Assembly (NCBI RefSeq): GCF_000011085.1
Contig: NC_006395.1
Location: forward strand, 62,001-126,000
Reading direction: 5' to 3'
Length of the DNA: 64,000 bases
Origin: Haloarcula marismortui ATCC 43049
GTDB taxonomy: Archaea; Halobacteriota; Halobacteria; Halobacteriales; Haloarculaceae
How positions within the stretch are numbered: the first letter of the stretch is position 1; every line of letters starts with the position of its first letter. The position numbers and the translations under genes are program-made. Positions 43,730 to 51,921 of the stretch are shown here, piece after piece. Below the pieces are notes generated by a model. It worked only from the letters and a program-made list of their open reading frames with translations. It made no database searches and was not told the origin of the DNA.

Positions 43730-44622
43730 CGGAATCGTTCCAGCGGTATCTGCGGGCGAAGCGGACTGTCGACGACCGCGCGCTGGACCGCCGGCTGGTC
43801 GAGATGCTCCGCGAGCAGTTGGCGGCCCGGGCAGCCGACAGCGACGGGCCGCTACGTGTCCTCGAAATCGGGGCCGGCATCGGCACGATGCTCACCCGGT
43901 TCCTCGAATGGGACGTGCTTCCCGCGGGAGAAGTCCACTACACTGCAGTCGATATTCAGTCGGAGAACGTAGCTCACTTGCCCGACCACATCCGGGACTG
44001 GGCCGTCGACCGTCAGATATCGATAGGCGACAGCCCACTCGTCCTGAAAGCCGAAAACCGACGAATCGAAATTGAGACGGTACAGGCCGAGGCGGTGGCC
44101 CATGCGGCGGCCGCCGACGGCAAATACGACCTTCTCATCGGGGCCGCCCTGCTCGATATTCTCGACCGTCAGAAACTGCCGACGTTGCTCGAACCGCTTG
44201 CACCGGGTGGCCTGTACTACTTCCCGATCACGTTCGACGGGGCGACCCGCTTTCAGCCGAGCCATCCAGCCGACCGGGCAGTCGAACAGCACTATCACGA
44301 CCACATGGACGCGAAAGAGGGCGGTGACAGCCGTGCCGGCGGCGACGTGCTTGCCCATCTCCAGCGCCTCGACAGCATAACGCTGTCAGGGGTGGCCGGG
44401 TCGGACTGGGTCGTCCGGCCTGTCGACGGGAGCTACCCGGCTGACGAAGCCTACTTCCTCAGATACATTCTCGACACTATCGAGGACGCGGTCGGCGAGA
44501 TGACTGGTAGCGACTTCGAGGAACTCGACGGCTGGCTGGCACGCCGACGTGCGCAGGTCGCTGCCGCCGAACTGCTGTACCATACGCATCAACTGGATTT
44601 CCTTGGCCGTGTCGACTCGTGA
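43726..44622 (+). CDS. Class I SAM-dependent methyltransferase
   Basis: A 298-residue methyltransferase with motif I LEIGAGIGTML (46-56) and an acidic ribose-binding DIQSEN about 27 residues later. It starts at a GTG overlapping the glycosyltransferase stop. As the last gene of the rightward operon it may methylate the glycosylated product, but the acceptor is unknown. Confidence 0.83.
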   Translation: MTESFQRYLRAKRTVDDRALDRRLVEMLREQLAARAADSDGPLRVLEIGAGIGTMLTRFLEWDVLPAGEVHYTAVDIQSENVAHLPDHIRDWAVDRQISIGDSPLVLKAENRRIEIETVQAEAVAHAAAADGKYDLLIGAALLDILDRQKLPTLLEPLAPGGLYYFPITFDGATRFQPSHPADRAVEQHYHDHMDAKEGGDSRAGGDVLAHLQRLDSITLSGVAGSDWVVRPVDGSYPADEAYFLRYILDTIEDAVGEMTGSDFEELDGWLARRRAQVAAAELLYHTHQLDFLGRVDS

Positions 44623-44720
44623 ATCCCGCACTGTTAAGCCCTAAAACACGGCTGAAGCGATAGTATTTTTCGGAACGACCGGTCTGCCACACAGGTATCA
44701 CAGACTGCCTGACCCTGTCG

Positions 44721-45164
44721 TCACTCGTCGGTCTCGCGGCGGATCATGGCTGTCGCCTCGTATGAGATGACCAGTTCATCGTCCTGATTCAGTCCTTCGT
44801 GGCGGGCGGTGAGGTACCCCCGGCTCGGGTCACTGTCGGAGGGTCGCTTGTCGATGATTTCGGTTCGTAATCGTAGCGTGTCACCGGGCTGGAGTGGCTG
44901 ATGCCAGCGGAGATTGTCGACGCCGACGCCAGCCTGTGTCGCCATGTCCTTGCTGGTCTCGACGTTGAGACGCATACAGATCGCGGCGGTCTGCCACCCA
45001 GAGGCGACTAGTCCGCCAAAGACTGAGTCTTTCGCTGCCTCCTCGTCGGTGTGAAACGGTTGCGGGTCATACTTTTCGCCGAATTCGGTGATTTCGGATT
45101 TCGACACAGTGTATCCATCCGACTGCCGGACGTCGCCGACCACGATATCCTCGTAAAATTGCAT
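44721..45164 (-). CDS. MaoC-like hydratase
   Basis: A 147-residue hot-dog-fold protein of the MaoC / (R)-specific enoyl-CoA hydratase family. The catalytic Asp and His are D33 and H38 in YDPQPFHTDEEAA, followed by FGGLVASGW. Such enzymes hydrate enoyl-CoA in beta-oxidation or polyhydroxyalkanoate supply. A TATA-like box at 45188-45195 lies about 27 bp before the start, indicating a leaderless, separately transcribed gene. Confidence 0.87.
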   Translation of the reverse strand: MQFYEDIVVGDVRQSDGYTVSKSEITEFGEKYDPQPFHTDEEAAKDSVFGGLVASGWQTAAICMRLNVETSKDMATQAGVGVDNLRWHQPLQPGDTLRLRTEIIDKRPSDSDPSRGYLTARHEGLNQDDELVISYEATAMIRRETDE

Positions 45165-45187
45165 ATAATTATGAAGGTGATGGATAG

Positions 45188-45195
45188 ATAAAAAT
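45188..45195 (-). promoter_or_regulatory. TATA-like box for the MaoC gene
   Basis: ATTTTTAT on the minus strand is centred about 27 bp before the ATG at 45164. Confidence 0.5.
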
Positions 45196-45419
45196 CCGAC
45201 GTGGTACGACCGCTGGCAGGGTGAGTGGCCGCAGGCGTATCGACGGCATCAGGCACATGGACAACATTGCAGCCAGTGGCGCTGCAGATGATAAGAGCAG
45301 TTAAACGACGAGATTGCAGAACTCGAAGCCCATAACGAGGAGCTACCCACGTTTACTCGGAGCCTTCTATCACACCTCATCAGTAACTGCGTACCCATCA
45401 TCTTGCTCTTGTCGGGCTG

Positions 45420-45635
45420 CTACCGCCGTTGGAGTTGCCAGTTATTTCGGGGGTCGGAACTGTTCGTGACCCGGACAACGCCATCTCTACGAAGTTGGTC
45501 AACCGTCTCATCAAACTCCGCCATGGAGAACTGGGTCTCCGCTTTCTCTAACTGGTCAAGCACGAACATCACAGATGCCATTTCGTTTCCTTGTGCTTCC
45601 AGTATCTTGAGAATCTGCTTCGCTAGGTTAGACAT
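45420..45635 (-). CDS. Small winged-helix-like protein
   Basis: A 71-residue protein (MSNLAKQILKILEAQG, then FDETVDQLRRDGVVRV) with the helix-helix-strand pattern of a compact winged helix. No specific family is recognised. The ATG at 45635 is preferred because the upstream in-frame sequence is not protein-like. Confidence 0.55.
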   Translation of the reverse strand: MSNLAKQILKILEAQGNEMASVMFVLDQLEKAETQFSMAEFDETVDQLRRDGVVRVTNSSDPRNNWQLQRR

Positions 45636-45760
45636 GAATAAGTAGCAATCACCGGGTAGTGGTTGTGCGCATATATGTGAGTTGCAGACTGCCCGACGTG
45701 TATCTTCGCTATTTATTCTTAAAATATATATTTCAGCTATAACATAGGCACGATGTCGAC

Positions 45761-46111
45761 ATGCCCTCCAACAGTCGAACACTCCTCTCGGCGACCAGTG
45801 AAGAGTGGCGCTTAGCACGCGAAGACCTCCACATCAGAAATGCCACCGACGCCGAGCATGATATCCAGATAAAAATATACGATGACAAGGAATGGTGTCA
45901 TACAGCACGTTATCACCTTCTGGCAGGTCAGTCGGGTTGTTCGGTTAGCTTGTTACAGGATGGCGTTTATAAGGTCAAGGCCGTCCTCGACGGACAGCAC
46001 GAGTCAGTCGCTGCCGTCACAGTCTCTGATGAGCCTGAACAGACCATCTTCATCCACATTCAGAACGACGGTATCATTATTGAAGAGGGAGTGACTCCCT
46101 CACGTCCCTGA
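45761..46111 (+). CDS. Hypothetical protein with beta-sandwich-like pattern
   Basis: A 116-residue protein of alternating strands (LHIRNATDAEHDIQIKIYDD, SVSLLQDGVYKVKAVLDG, QTIFIHIQNDGIII). The AT-rich run AAAATATATATTT at 45721-45733 lies about 30 bp before the ATG and probably holds its TATA box. No family is recognised. It lies next to a transposon remnant and may be a recent acquisition. Confidence 0.55.
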   Translation: MPSNSRTLLSATSEEWRLAREDLHIRNATDAEHDIQIKIYDDKEWCHTARYHLLAGQSGCSVSLLQDGVYKVKAVLDGQHESVAAVTVSDEPEQTIFIHIQNDGIIIEEGVTPSRP

Positions 46112-46125
46112 ACCGACGTGTCGCC

Positions 46126-46330
46126 TTGCCCTGCTTGAGACCCTCCCGTGCTGAAGCGCAGGGATTCCCACGTTCGGAGAGCAGGGTTCAGCGGACGACC
46201 TGTTCTCACAGGCATACTCTGCCCGTAGATTTGTCGAACAGGCGTGGAAACGCCAACTGTCGGCTTTATTTCCGCCGTGAATGGTGCGTCTTTCGTCTCG
46301 AAGTATCGTAACAGAGTTTGAGTGACAAGG
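46126..46330 (-). mobile_element. Remnant of IS200/IS605-type element (tnpB end and right end)
   Basis: On the minus strand, 46141-46172 reads GGGAATCCCTGCGCTTCAGC followed by ACGGGAGGG, the hairpin form conserved at the right end of IS605/IS1341-type elements and their guide RNA. The sequence leading into it (TLLRYFETKDAPFTAEIK, IYGQSMPVRTGRPLNP) resembles the end of a TnpB transposase, but no full gene remains. It may be a decayed insertion or a non-autonomous derivative. Confidence 0.45.
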
Positions 46331-46375
46331 GGTAAGCTCATCTTTAACACCCATCCGAACAAAATAACAAATTGA

Positions 46376-47332
46376 ATGAGCCCTGCATCTACATCGAACA
46401 GGTCCCCTGAATCTGCCGATCCTGTGTCGGGCTATCGCGACAGGCTCAGGTCGATTTATCGCGATTATATCGGCGAACCGGATAAAGAGCGAGACATCTA
46501 TATCGGGTTTGGCCTCTTCTTCGCTGGAGTCACGCTTGCCGTCGTCGGATTCGGCCTCTTTTTGTACAGTAACGTCCTAGAATCCGGGAGTACGCTGTAC
46601 TGGCAGATCCGGGAGATTGCACTCGTCGTCGGGTTCATTGGACTGCCCTCCGTGCTATTGAGCGTCGTCGTGCTCCTCCCAGTGGGCTTCAAAACCCGAG
46701 TTGTCAGTGCCGCTGGCACAGTGTTCTGTCTCGCTGCAACTGTGATTCTGGTTGATGTTTTTCCGTACGGGTGGACGACCAGTGAGGGCATCAACGGTAG
46801 CGTCTGGACTATCAGCGTCTACGCTACTGGCCTAGTTACACTTGTAGCGTCGACAGGAGCGGCACTGGTCGCACATTACCTCGAGCGAGCAACAGCGCCA
46901 GCTGAGTCAGCCGAGCCGGTTGACTCGGCCGAGAGTGAGTCAGAGTCAGTCAGCAAAGCAGACGTAGACAGCGACATAGAGCAAGCCATGGAGGGGGCGG
47001 AACTATCCTGGGGCGGCGTCGAACAACAGCCCAAGACCAAGCGGCTGAATCTAGATATGCCGGACACAGACTCCGACCTCGACCAGACGGCTATCGAGAA
47101 CTCCGAGGCGACCACGACACGGGCCGACAGCAACGATGTTGACGACGCAGTAGATGGACTCAGGCAGCTGCAAGGTGGCCAATCAAATACGGATCGAAGC
47201 ACTGGAACCGAAGAGCAGGTCAACGCTCTTACCGAGTTCCGGAATGAGCAGGCCGAAGACGATGATGTAGAGACTGGTGTCGAAGAGCAAAAAGGTCTTA
47301 TGAGCCGCCTTCGGTCATTGTTTTTCGAGTGA
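46376..47332 (+). CDS. Membrane protein with acidic cytoplasmic tail (DUF7139-like)
   Basis: A 318-residue protein. Four or five hydrophobic segments occupy about residues 40-170; a cytoplasmic part of about 150 residues rich in Ser, Glu and Asp follows (EPVDSAESESESVSK), ending in MSRLRSLFFE. Similar proteins in haloarchaea carry a DUF7139 label. It is followed by the salactin-like gene after 166 bp and may help anchor the filament at the membrane; that is inference. Confidence 0.7.
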   Translation: MSPASTSNRSPESADPVSGYRDRLRSIYRDYIGEPDKERDIYIGFGLFFAGVTLAVVGFGLFLYSNVLESGSTLYWQIREIALVVGFIGLPSVLLSVVVLLPVGFKTRVVSAAGTVFCLAATVILVDVFPYGWTTSEGINGSVWTISVYATGLVTLVASTGAALVAHYLERATAPAESAEPVDSAESESESVSKADVDSDIEQAMEGAELSWGGVEQQPKTKRLNLDMPDTDSDLDQTAIENSEATTTRADSNDVDDAVDGLRQLQGGQSNTDRSTGTEEQVNALTEFRNEQAEDDDVETGVEEQKGLMSRLRSLFFE

Positions 47333-47481
47333 ACAGTCTGATTGGCCCATACACGCTCTACTGTGGCGGTTTTGTTGGGTTGCTTTTATCATGTTAGCAT
47401 ATCCTTACACTTCTTTCGCTCCAAAGTTGGTACGTAAGTTGTAATTTGTTCTATATTATAGGCTAGTTTTTTCAACTTGGT

Positions 47482-47489
47482 AGGAGGAA
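47482..47489 (+). promoter_or_regulatory. Strong ribosome-binding site of the actin-like gene
   Basis: AGGAGGAA lies 9 bases before the ATG at 47499. Such a strong site is unusual among the leaderless genes of this window and suggests a genuine 5' leader and high translation. Confidence 0.6.
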
Positions 47490-47498
47490 TACAACTGT

Positions 47499-48527
47499 AT
47501 GCCCCAAGGTCTCGATGTCGGTACGATGAACCTCCTGTCTGCACGTCAAGATGGTAACGAAACAGTATTCGTGCAGCAACGGAACTCCTTCGTTGAAATT
47601 GACTACAGCGATATGGCCGAACAAATGCTGTCGAGAAGTGACGTTCTCCACATCCGCAAGGATGATCGGGTCTATATTGTTGGCGATGACGCCCTGAATT
47701 TCGCGAACATCTTCAGCGAGGAGACGCGCCGACCGATGCAGGCCGGGATTCTCTCAAGCGACGAGCAATCAGCAATTCCGATGATTAAGCTCATCACTGA
47801 ACAGGTGGTGGGACAACCGGAGTACCCGAATGAGCGTCTGTTTTTCTCGGTTCCTGCGGACCCTATCGACGCCGATGTTTCGACGCTGTATCATCAAAAG
47901 ACGGTTGAGTCACTCCTTACTGATATGGGATACAGCCCAGAGCCGATCAATGAGGGGATGGCCGTCATCTACTCGGAGCTTGCAAATCGTGAGTTCACTG
48001 GCCTCGGCATCAGCTTTGGCGCTGGGATGACCAACGTTTGTCTGTCGTACTATGCAGTCCCCGTAATGAAGTTCTCCATCGCACGCGGTGGTGACTGGAT
48101 CGACGAGCAAGCTGCACAGGCGACCGGCACGCCCGTAGATAAGGTTACTTCGGTCAAAGAAGAAGACTTCGCACTCAACTTTGAGACGGATGTCGGTGGT
48201 ATTGAAGGTGCATTGAGCATCTATTACGACAATCTCCTCGACTATGTCATCGAAAACATCATCAGTGAAGTTGATGAGGAAGATGTCGAGGAGGGATTGG
48301 ATGTCCCGGTCGTTGTGACTGGCGGGACATCGAGTCCTGATGGCTTTGAAGAGTTGTTCGCCGAACGGATCAATGACTCCGAGATACCATTCTCGATCAG
48401 CGATGTCCGCCAGGCCGAGAATCCACTGTATAGCGTCGCACAGGGAGCACTCGTCGCAGCGCGGTCGGAAGAGGAGCGCGAAGGGCAAGCCGAGCAGCCC
48501 GAGGAACCAGACGCCTCCGCTGAGTAA
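47499..48527 (+). CDS. Salactin-like actin homologue
   Basis: A 342-residue actin-superfamily ATPase. The phosphate-1 loop GLDVGTMNL is at 4-12, the second phosphate loop [11 protein letters not shown] is near 168, and the adenosine loop [12 protein letters not shown] is near 285. It resembles salactin, the dynamically unstable haloarchaeal actin that forms filaments. The acidic C-terminus of about 30 residues ([16 protein letters not shown]) may be a partner-binding tail. It has a strong ribosome-binding site and is grouped with several low-complexity acidic proteins, which are the best candidates for partners. Confidence 0.85.
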   Translation: MPQGLDVGTMNLLSARQDGNETVFVQQRNSFVEIDYSDMAEQMLSRSDVLHIRKDDRVYIVGDDALNFANIFSEETRRPMQAGILSSDEQSAIPMIKLITEQVVGQPEYPNERLFFSVPADPIDADVSTLYHQKTVESLLTDMGYSPEPINEGMAVIYSELANREFTGLGISFGAGMTNVCLSYYAVPVMKFSIARGGDWIDEQAAQATGTPVDKVTSVKEEDFALNFETDVGGIEGALSIYYDNLLDYVIENIISEVDEEDVEEGLDVPVVVTGGTSSPDGFEELFAERINDSEIPFSISDVRQAENPLYSVAQGALVAARSEEEREGQAEQPEEPDASAE

Positions 48528-48617
48528 CGGGTACTCCCGCACCGACACAATACTCGCCGACATCAGCCAGAATCTGTGCCTGGTCCTCGTTCCAGATAAT
48601 TCAACCGACGTTTGGCG

Positions 48618-49091
48618 TTACTCAGTTTCGTCCCCGTTTTCGTCAACTTCAGTGTCCGCGTTTTGACTGTCCGTATCGTTCTCATCAAAATTGGCTGTAC
48701 CGTCTCCACTTGATTCACTTTCGGTCTCGTCGATAACGCGGTTCAATTCGTCAGCAGCGTCCTGTCGGAACGTGTTAGCATCAGACCCCAGAGAGATGCC
48801 GACCGCAACACCAGCCTGTTCAAGCGAGAACTCTGGTCGGTCTGTGGATTCGTCACTCTCTGGAATCGGGACGCTGGGTGTCCGGCCAGTATTCTCGGGT
48901 TTCCCGGGGGTAGAATCAGGATGCTGGTTGAACCGGGCAAAAGCGAGTTCCCAGGACTCTGGAGGAGATGCCTCGTTGTGATGGGACGTAGAGAGGTCTG
49001 CGAAGCCGCACGATTCACAGACGATCGCTGTCTGGTTGCCGGTCGCAAGCGTGTACGTGCTGAGGTCGGAGTCGCAGCGGGGGCACCGCAT
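48618..49091 (-). CDS. Zinc-ribbon protein with acidic tail
   Basis: A 157-residue protein. The N-terminal zinc ribbon has CPRC at residues 3-6 and CESCG about 20 residues later. A proline-, serine- and glutamate-rich disordered region follows and ends in a strongly acidic tail. It is in reverse orientation between the actin-like gene and the 49185 gene. Function is unknown. Confidence 0.72.
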   Translation of the reverse strand: MRCPRCDSDLSTYTLATGNQTAIVCESCGFADLSTSHHNEASPPESWELAFARFNQHPDSTPGKPENTGRTPSVPIPESDESTDRPEFSLEQAGVAVGISLGSDANTFRQDAADELNRVIDETESESSGDGTANFDENDTDSQNADTEVDENGDETE

Positions 49092-49184
49092 ACCAGAGTA
49101 TGCGTGTCTCTGCTATACAATGGTTCCGTCAGTTCTCCCCCTCTAGGGAACGAGTTATGAGTTGGGCGACCGATGTTTGAGGCA

Positions 49185-49862
49185 ATGCCGGAGATCGAGA
49201 TTACGGACACACAACAGGCGGATTTAACGGCAATTCAAGAGGACCTTGAAGACGCGTTCATCGAAACGTACGGTCATATTCGTACGCAAGATGTCGTGGA
49301 CTACCTCCTCGATACATACACACCACCGGACCAGCTCGAAGGCGAGCAAGGCCTGAGCCGTCCCGACTACGAGCGAATCGCCTCAGCTGAGTATCCGGAA
49401 CTCCAACGCATCGCGTCCGAGGTGTCGGAGGTTCCCGGAAGTGGTATTGACGCCGACGAGATGCGAGGGAAGCTGCTCTCGGCGCTTGGGACAAGTGAAC
49501 TCGCCACTCGCCTCGCAGATGTCGAGTCCGAGACGAAAGCAGACGAAGGTGATAAAGAAGGGGCAACTGGTCCAGATAACTCGGCGGATGCGGCCGGCGA
49601 CGGACACGATAGCACACAAACCGATACGTCGGGACAGGCTGGTCCAGCACCCGATACTGTCGAAACCGGTGACGCAGCCGAGCCCAACAACGCTCCGGGA
49701 GACACCCTGTCGGTCGCGAACCGTTTGCTGACTGAACATGACGAAAAGTGGACTCGGTCAGATGAAACCGACGAACCATACGAAGTCACGCTCCCCGACG
49801 GTTCAACGGTGAGCGCACGGACGAAAGATGACGTGCGAAAACTGCTGTTCCAGAACTATTGA
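49185..49862 (+). CDS. Acidic hypothetical protein with C-terminal folded segment
   Basis: A 225-residue protein: a helical N-terminal part (about 1-105), a disordered Asp/Glu/Ser/Gly linker and a short C-terminal folded segment (YEVTLPDGSTVSARTKDDVR). ATG 49185 (MPEIEITD) is preferred over ATG 49173. No family is recognised. The conserved placement near salactin-like genes in haloarchaea is inferred from general similarity. Confidence 0.62.
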   Translation: MPEIEITDTQQADLTAIQEDLEDAFIETYGHIRTQDVVDYLLDTYTPPDQLEGEQGLSRPDYERIASAEYPELQRIASEVSEVPGSGIDADEMRGKLLSALGTSELATRLADVESETKADEGDKEGATGPDNSADAAGDGHDSTQTDTSGQAGPAPDTVETGDAAEPNNAPGDTLSVANRLLTEHDEKWTRSDETDEPYEVTLPDGSTVSARTKDDVRKLLFQNY

Positions 49863-49932
49863 GCGGGCGCTCATTGCAAAACTACTATTCCATAGTGACC
49901 ATCTCTCTGGGGGGGTACGTCTCGTCGAAGGC

Positions 49933-50697
49933 TTAGGACTCACTGTCCGATGTGTCCTCGAGGTAACCGACTCGACACTGTGGACAGACATCACCGCGAA
50001 AGAACGACGATTCATTCACTGGGAGTTCGAACTCACATCTTGGGCACCGATATGTGGGGTCTGAATCGGTTGTCGTACTCTCTAGGTCGTCCGCTGTGTG
50101 CAAACTCTCGTCTTGGCCGTTCCCAGTACCTGATCCTTCGGAAGTTTCAGACGACGGATGCACAGTGTCTGAAGCATCATCAATGATGACTGCATCGTCG
50201 CTATTCGGCGGCGTGGAGCCGTCGTCATCTGGCTCTTGTGTCGCTGATTCAGACAGTATCACGGCATCGTCAGTCCGCTCCGGTGGTGTCGATGCGGTCA
50301 CCGCCGATGACGCATCACTCATTTCCGTATCCGAGGATGGATTTGCGACCGTATCCGAGGCATCTGCAGTCGATTCGGGAGTATCGGTCGATTCCGTTTC
50401 CGCCGGCTGACCTGTGTCCGTCGCCTCGGTCTCGTCCTCTGCATACTCTCTCCGTCCCACTTGCCGCTCGGTTTCGGCTCTGTATTCGGCATCGTCCGAT
50501 CGCTCGTCATTTGCTTTCGATTCCGCTATGGTGGATATCAAGCCTCGATTCTCAGAGATATGGCGGATATGTCCACATCGCTGGCAAGACCTGTATTCCC
50601 GAACGGTTAGAACAGTGCCGCGCTCGCCTTCATCGTACGACTCCTCTATCTTCGAATCTCCAAATTCATGTCCAAAGAGTTCACAGCGCATCCCCAT
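49933..50697 (-). CDS. Zinc-ribbon protein with long disordered middle (DUF7093-like)
   Basis: A 254-residue protein. The N-terminus (MGMRCELFGHEFGD) and the CQRCGH about 30 residues on resemble the haloarchaeal DUF7093 family. The middle, about 130 residues, is Ser/Thr/Asp/Glu-rich and disordered. The C-terminus holds a second ribbon, CPRCEF with CPQC. It therefore has zinc modules at both ends of a flexible chain, like a bridging factor. It lies at the end of the salactin-like neighbourhood. Confidence 0.72.
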   Translation of the reverse strand: MGMRCELFGHEFGDSKIEESYDEGERGTVLTVREYRSCQRCGHIRHISENRGLISTIAESKANDERSDDAEYRAETERQVGRREYAEDETEATDTGQPAETESTDTPESTADASDTVANPSSDTEMSDASSAVTASTPPERTDDAVILSESATQEPDDDGSTPPNSDDAVIIDDASDTVHPSSETSEGSGTGNGQDESLHTADDLESTTTDSDPTYRCPRCEFELPVNESSFFRGDVCPQCRVGYLEDTSDSES

Positions 50698-51005
50698 ACG
50701 TGGCCATTCACTTCGTGTAGGTAAGAAGGTATTCACACTCAATGACACCTATATCTCAGTCGGCTCAGGCGAAGCCATCCATGACTGTCCTCGCGCCATC
50801 GCTAGACGCCGTTGCTGATAGTGACGGGGGACTTGCCCTGGTAGACAGCCCGACACCGGTCTTGCTGTTCCCTACTCACAGTCTAGTGAGTGGCGTGTCA
50901 CCGTCGAAGGCCGTCTCTGGCAAGGTATAGAGCCAGCGTGGACCGGCTCGAGTCGAAACCGAACGAGGGCGGTGTCTTGAAGTCGGTCTGGGCCTTGGCA
51001 GAAGT
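50698..51005. other. Intergenic region
   Basis: About 308 bp between divergent genes. No supported gene or repeat was found. A short plus-strand frame at 50742-50930 has no protein-like features. Confidence 0.4.
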
Positions 51006-51707
51006 ATGTCGATGACTGAGGAGTGGGACGCCGCCAGTGTTCGTGACCTCCACGACGACCTCGTCTCGCTGCACGGCCCGGTCGAACGCACAAGCGACCA
51101 CGGCGCCGACGCCAGCGCCGACCCTGGCGAAGGAGTTCGACAGTTGGTGACGACGATTCTCTCACAGAACGTAGCCGACGAGAACACACGCCGAGCCTCC
51201 GAGGCGCTGTTCACGGCATACAGCGACTTCGCAGCCATTGAATCGGCAGACCACGACGAACTGGCCGACACCATCCGCGTCGCAGGGCTCCCCGACCAGA
51301 AGGCCGCCCGCATTCAGCGGGCGCTTGCGGCCATCCGCGAGGAAACCGGTGGGGCCTACTCTCTTGCCTTCCTTGACGCCATGCCAACCGACGAGGCGAA
51401 AGGCTGGCTCACCGATATCAAGGGCGTCGGCCCAAAGACCGCCAGCGTCGTCCTGAACTTCCACTTCGGGAAGCCGACAATGGCTGTCGACACCCACGTC
51501 GAGCGGGTCTCCAAGCGGTTCGGGCTGGTAACCGAATCAGCAACGAACAAGCGCGCCCACGACGAGCTAGACGCAATCATTCCCGACGAACTGACCTATC
51601 CGCTGCACGTCCTGCTGATTACCCACGGCCGGGAGTTCTGCTCAGCGCGCAGTCCCGACTGCGCTAACCCCGTCTGCGAGCGCTACTGCAGTTGCGAGGA
51701 GTGCTAG
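51006..51707 (+). CDS. nth: Endonuclease III (DNA glycosylase/AP lyase)
   Basis: A 233-residue base-excision-repair enzyme that removes oxidised pyrimidines and nicks the strand. The helix-hairpin-helix GVGPKTASVVL carries the catalytic lysine K144 and VDTHVERV carries D162. The C-terminal iron-sulfur loop has six cysteines spaced x6-x4-x3-x1-x2, more than the four of the bacterial pattern (x6-x2-x5). It is a solitary gene between divergent and convergent neighbours. Confidence 0.92.
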   Translation: MSMTEEWDAASVRDLHDDLVSLHGPVERTSDHGADASADPGEGVRQLVTTILSQNVADENTRRASEALFTAYSDFAAIESADHDELADTIRVAGLPDQKAARIQRALAAIREETGGAYSLAFLDAMPTDEAKGWLTDIKGVGPKTASVVLNFHFGKPTMAVDTHVERVSKRFGLVTESATNKRAHDELDAIIPDELTYPLHVLLITHGREFCSARSPDCANPVCERYCSCEEC

Positions 51708-51921
51708 CGACAGCCGACGACAGAACGTCGAAAGGCATTGTCTGAACAGGGCTGATCTCAACGGCGAGTTGGTGACAGGGAGAGTCATCGACTTGTGCTC
51801 GGTGGGCAATTTTACCGTCGTTTCAGGCTTGAATGGTTGAGATTGTCGTGGTCCGTAGTCATGCGTGACACGGACACCGATTAGACGGCTTCTGGAGAAA
51901 GACTGAGTCAGGACAGTTAGA

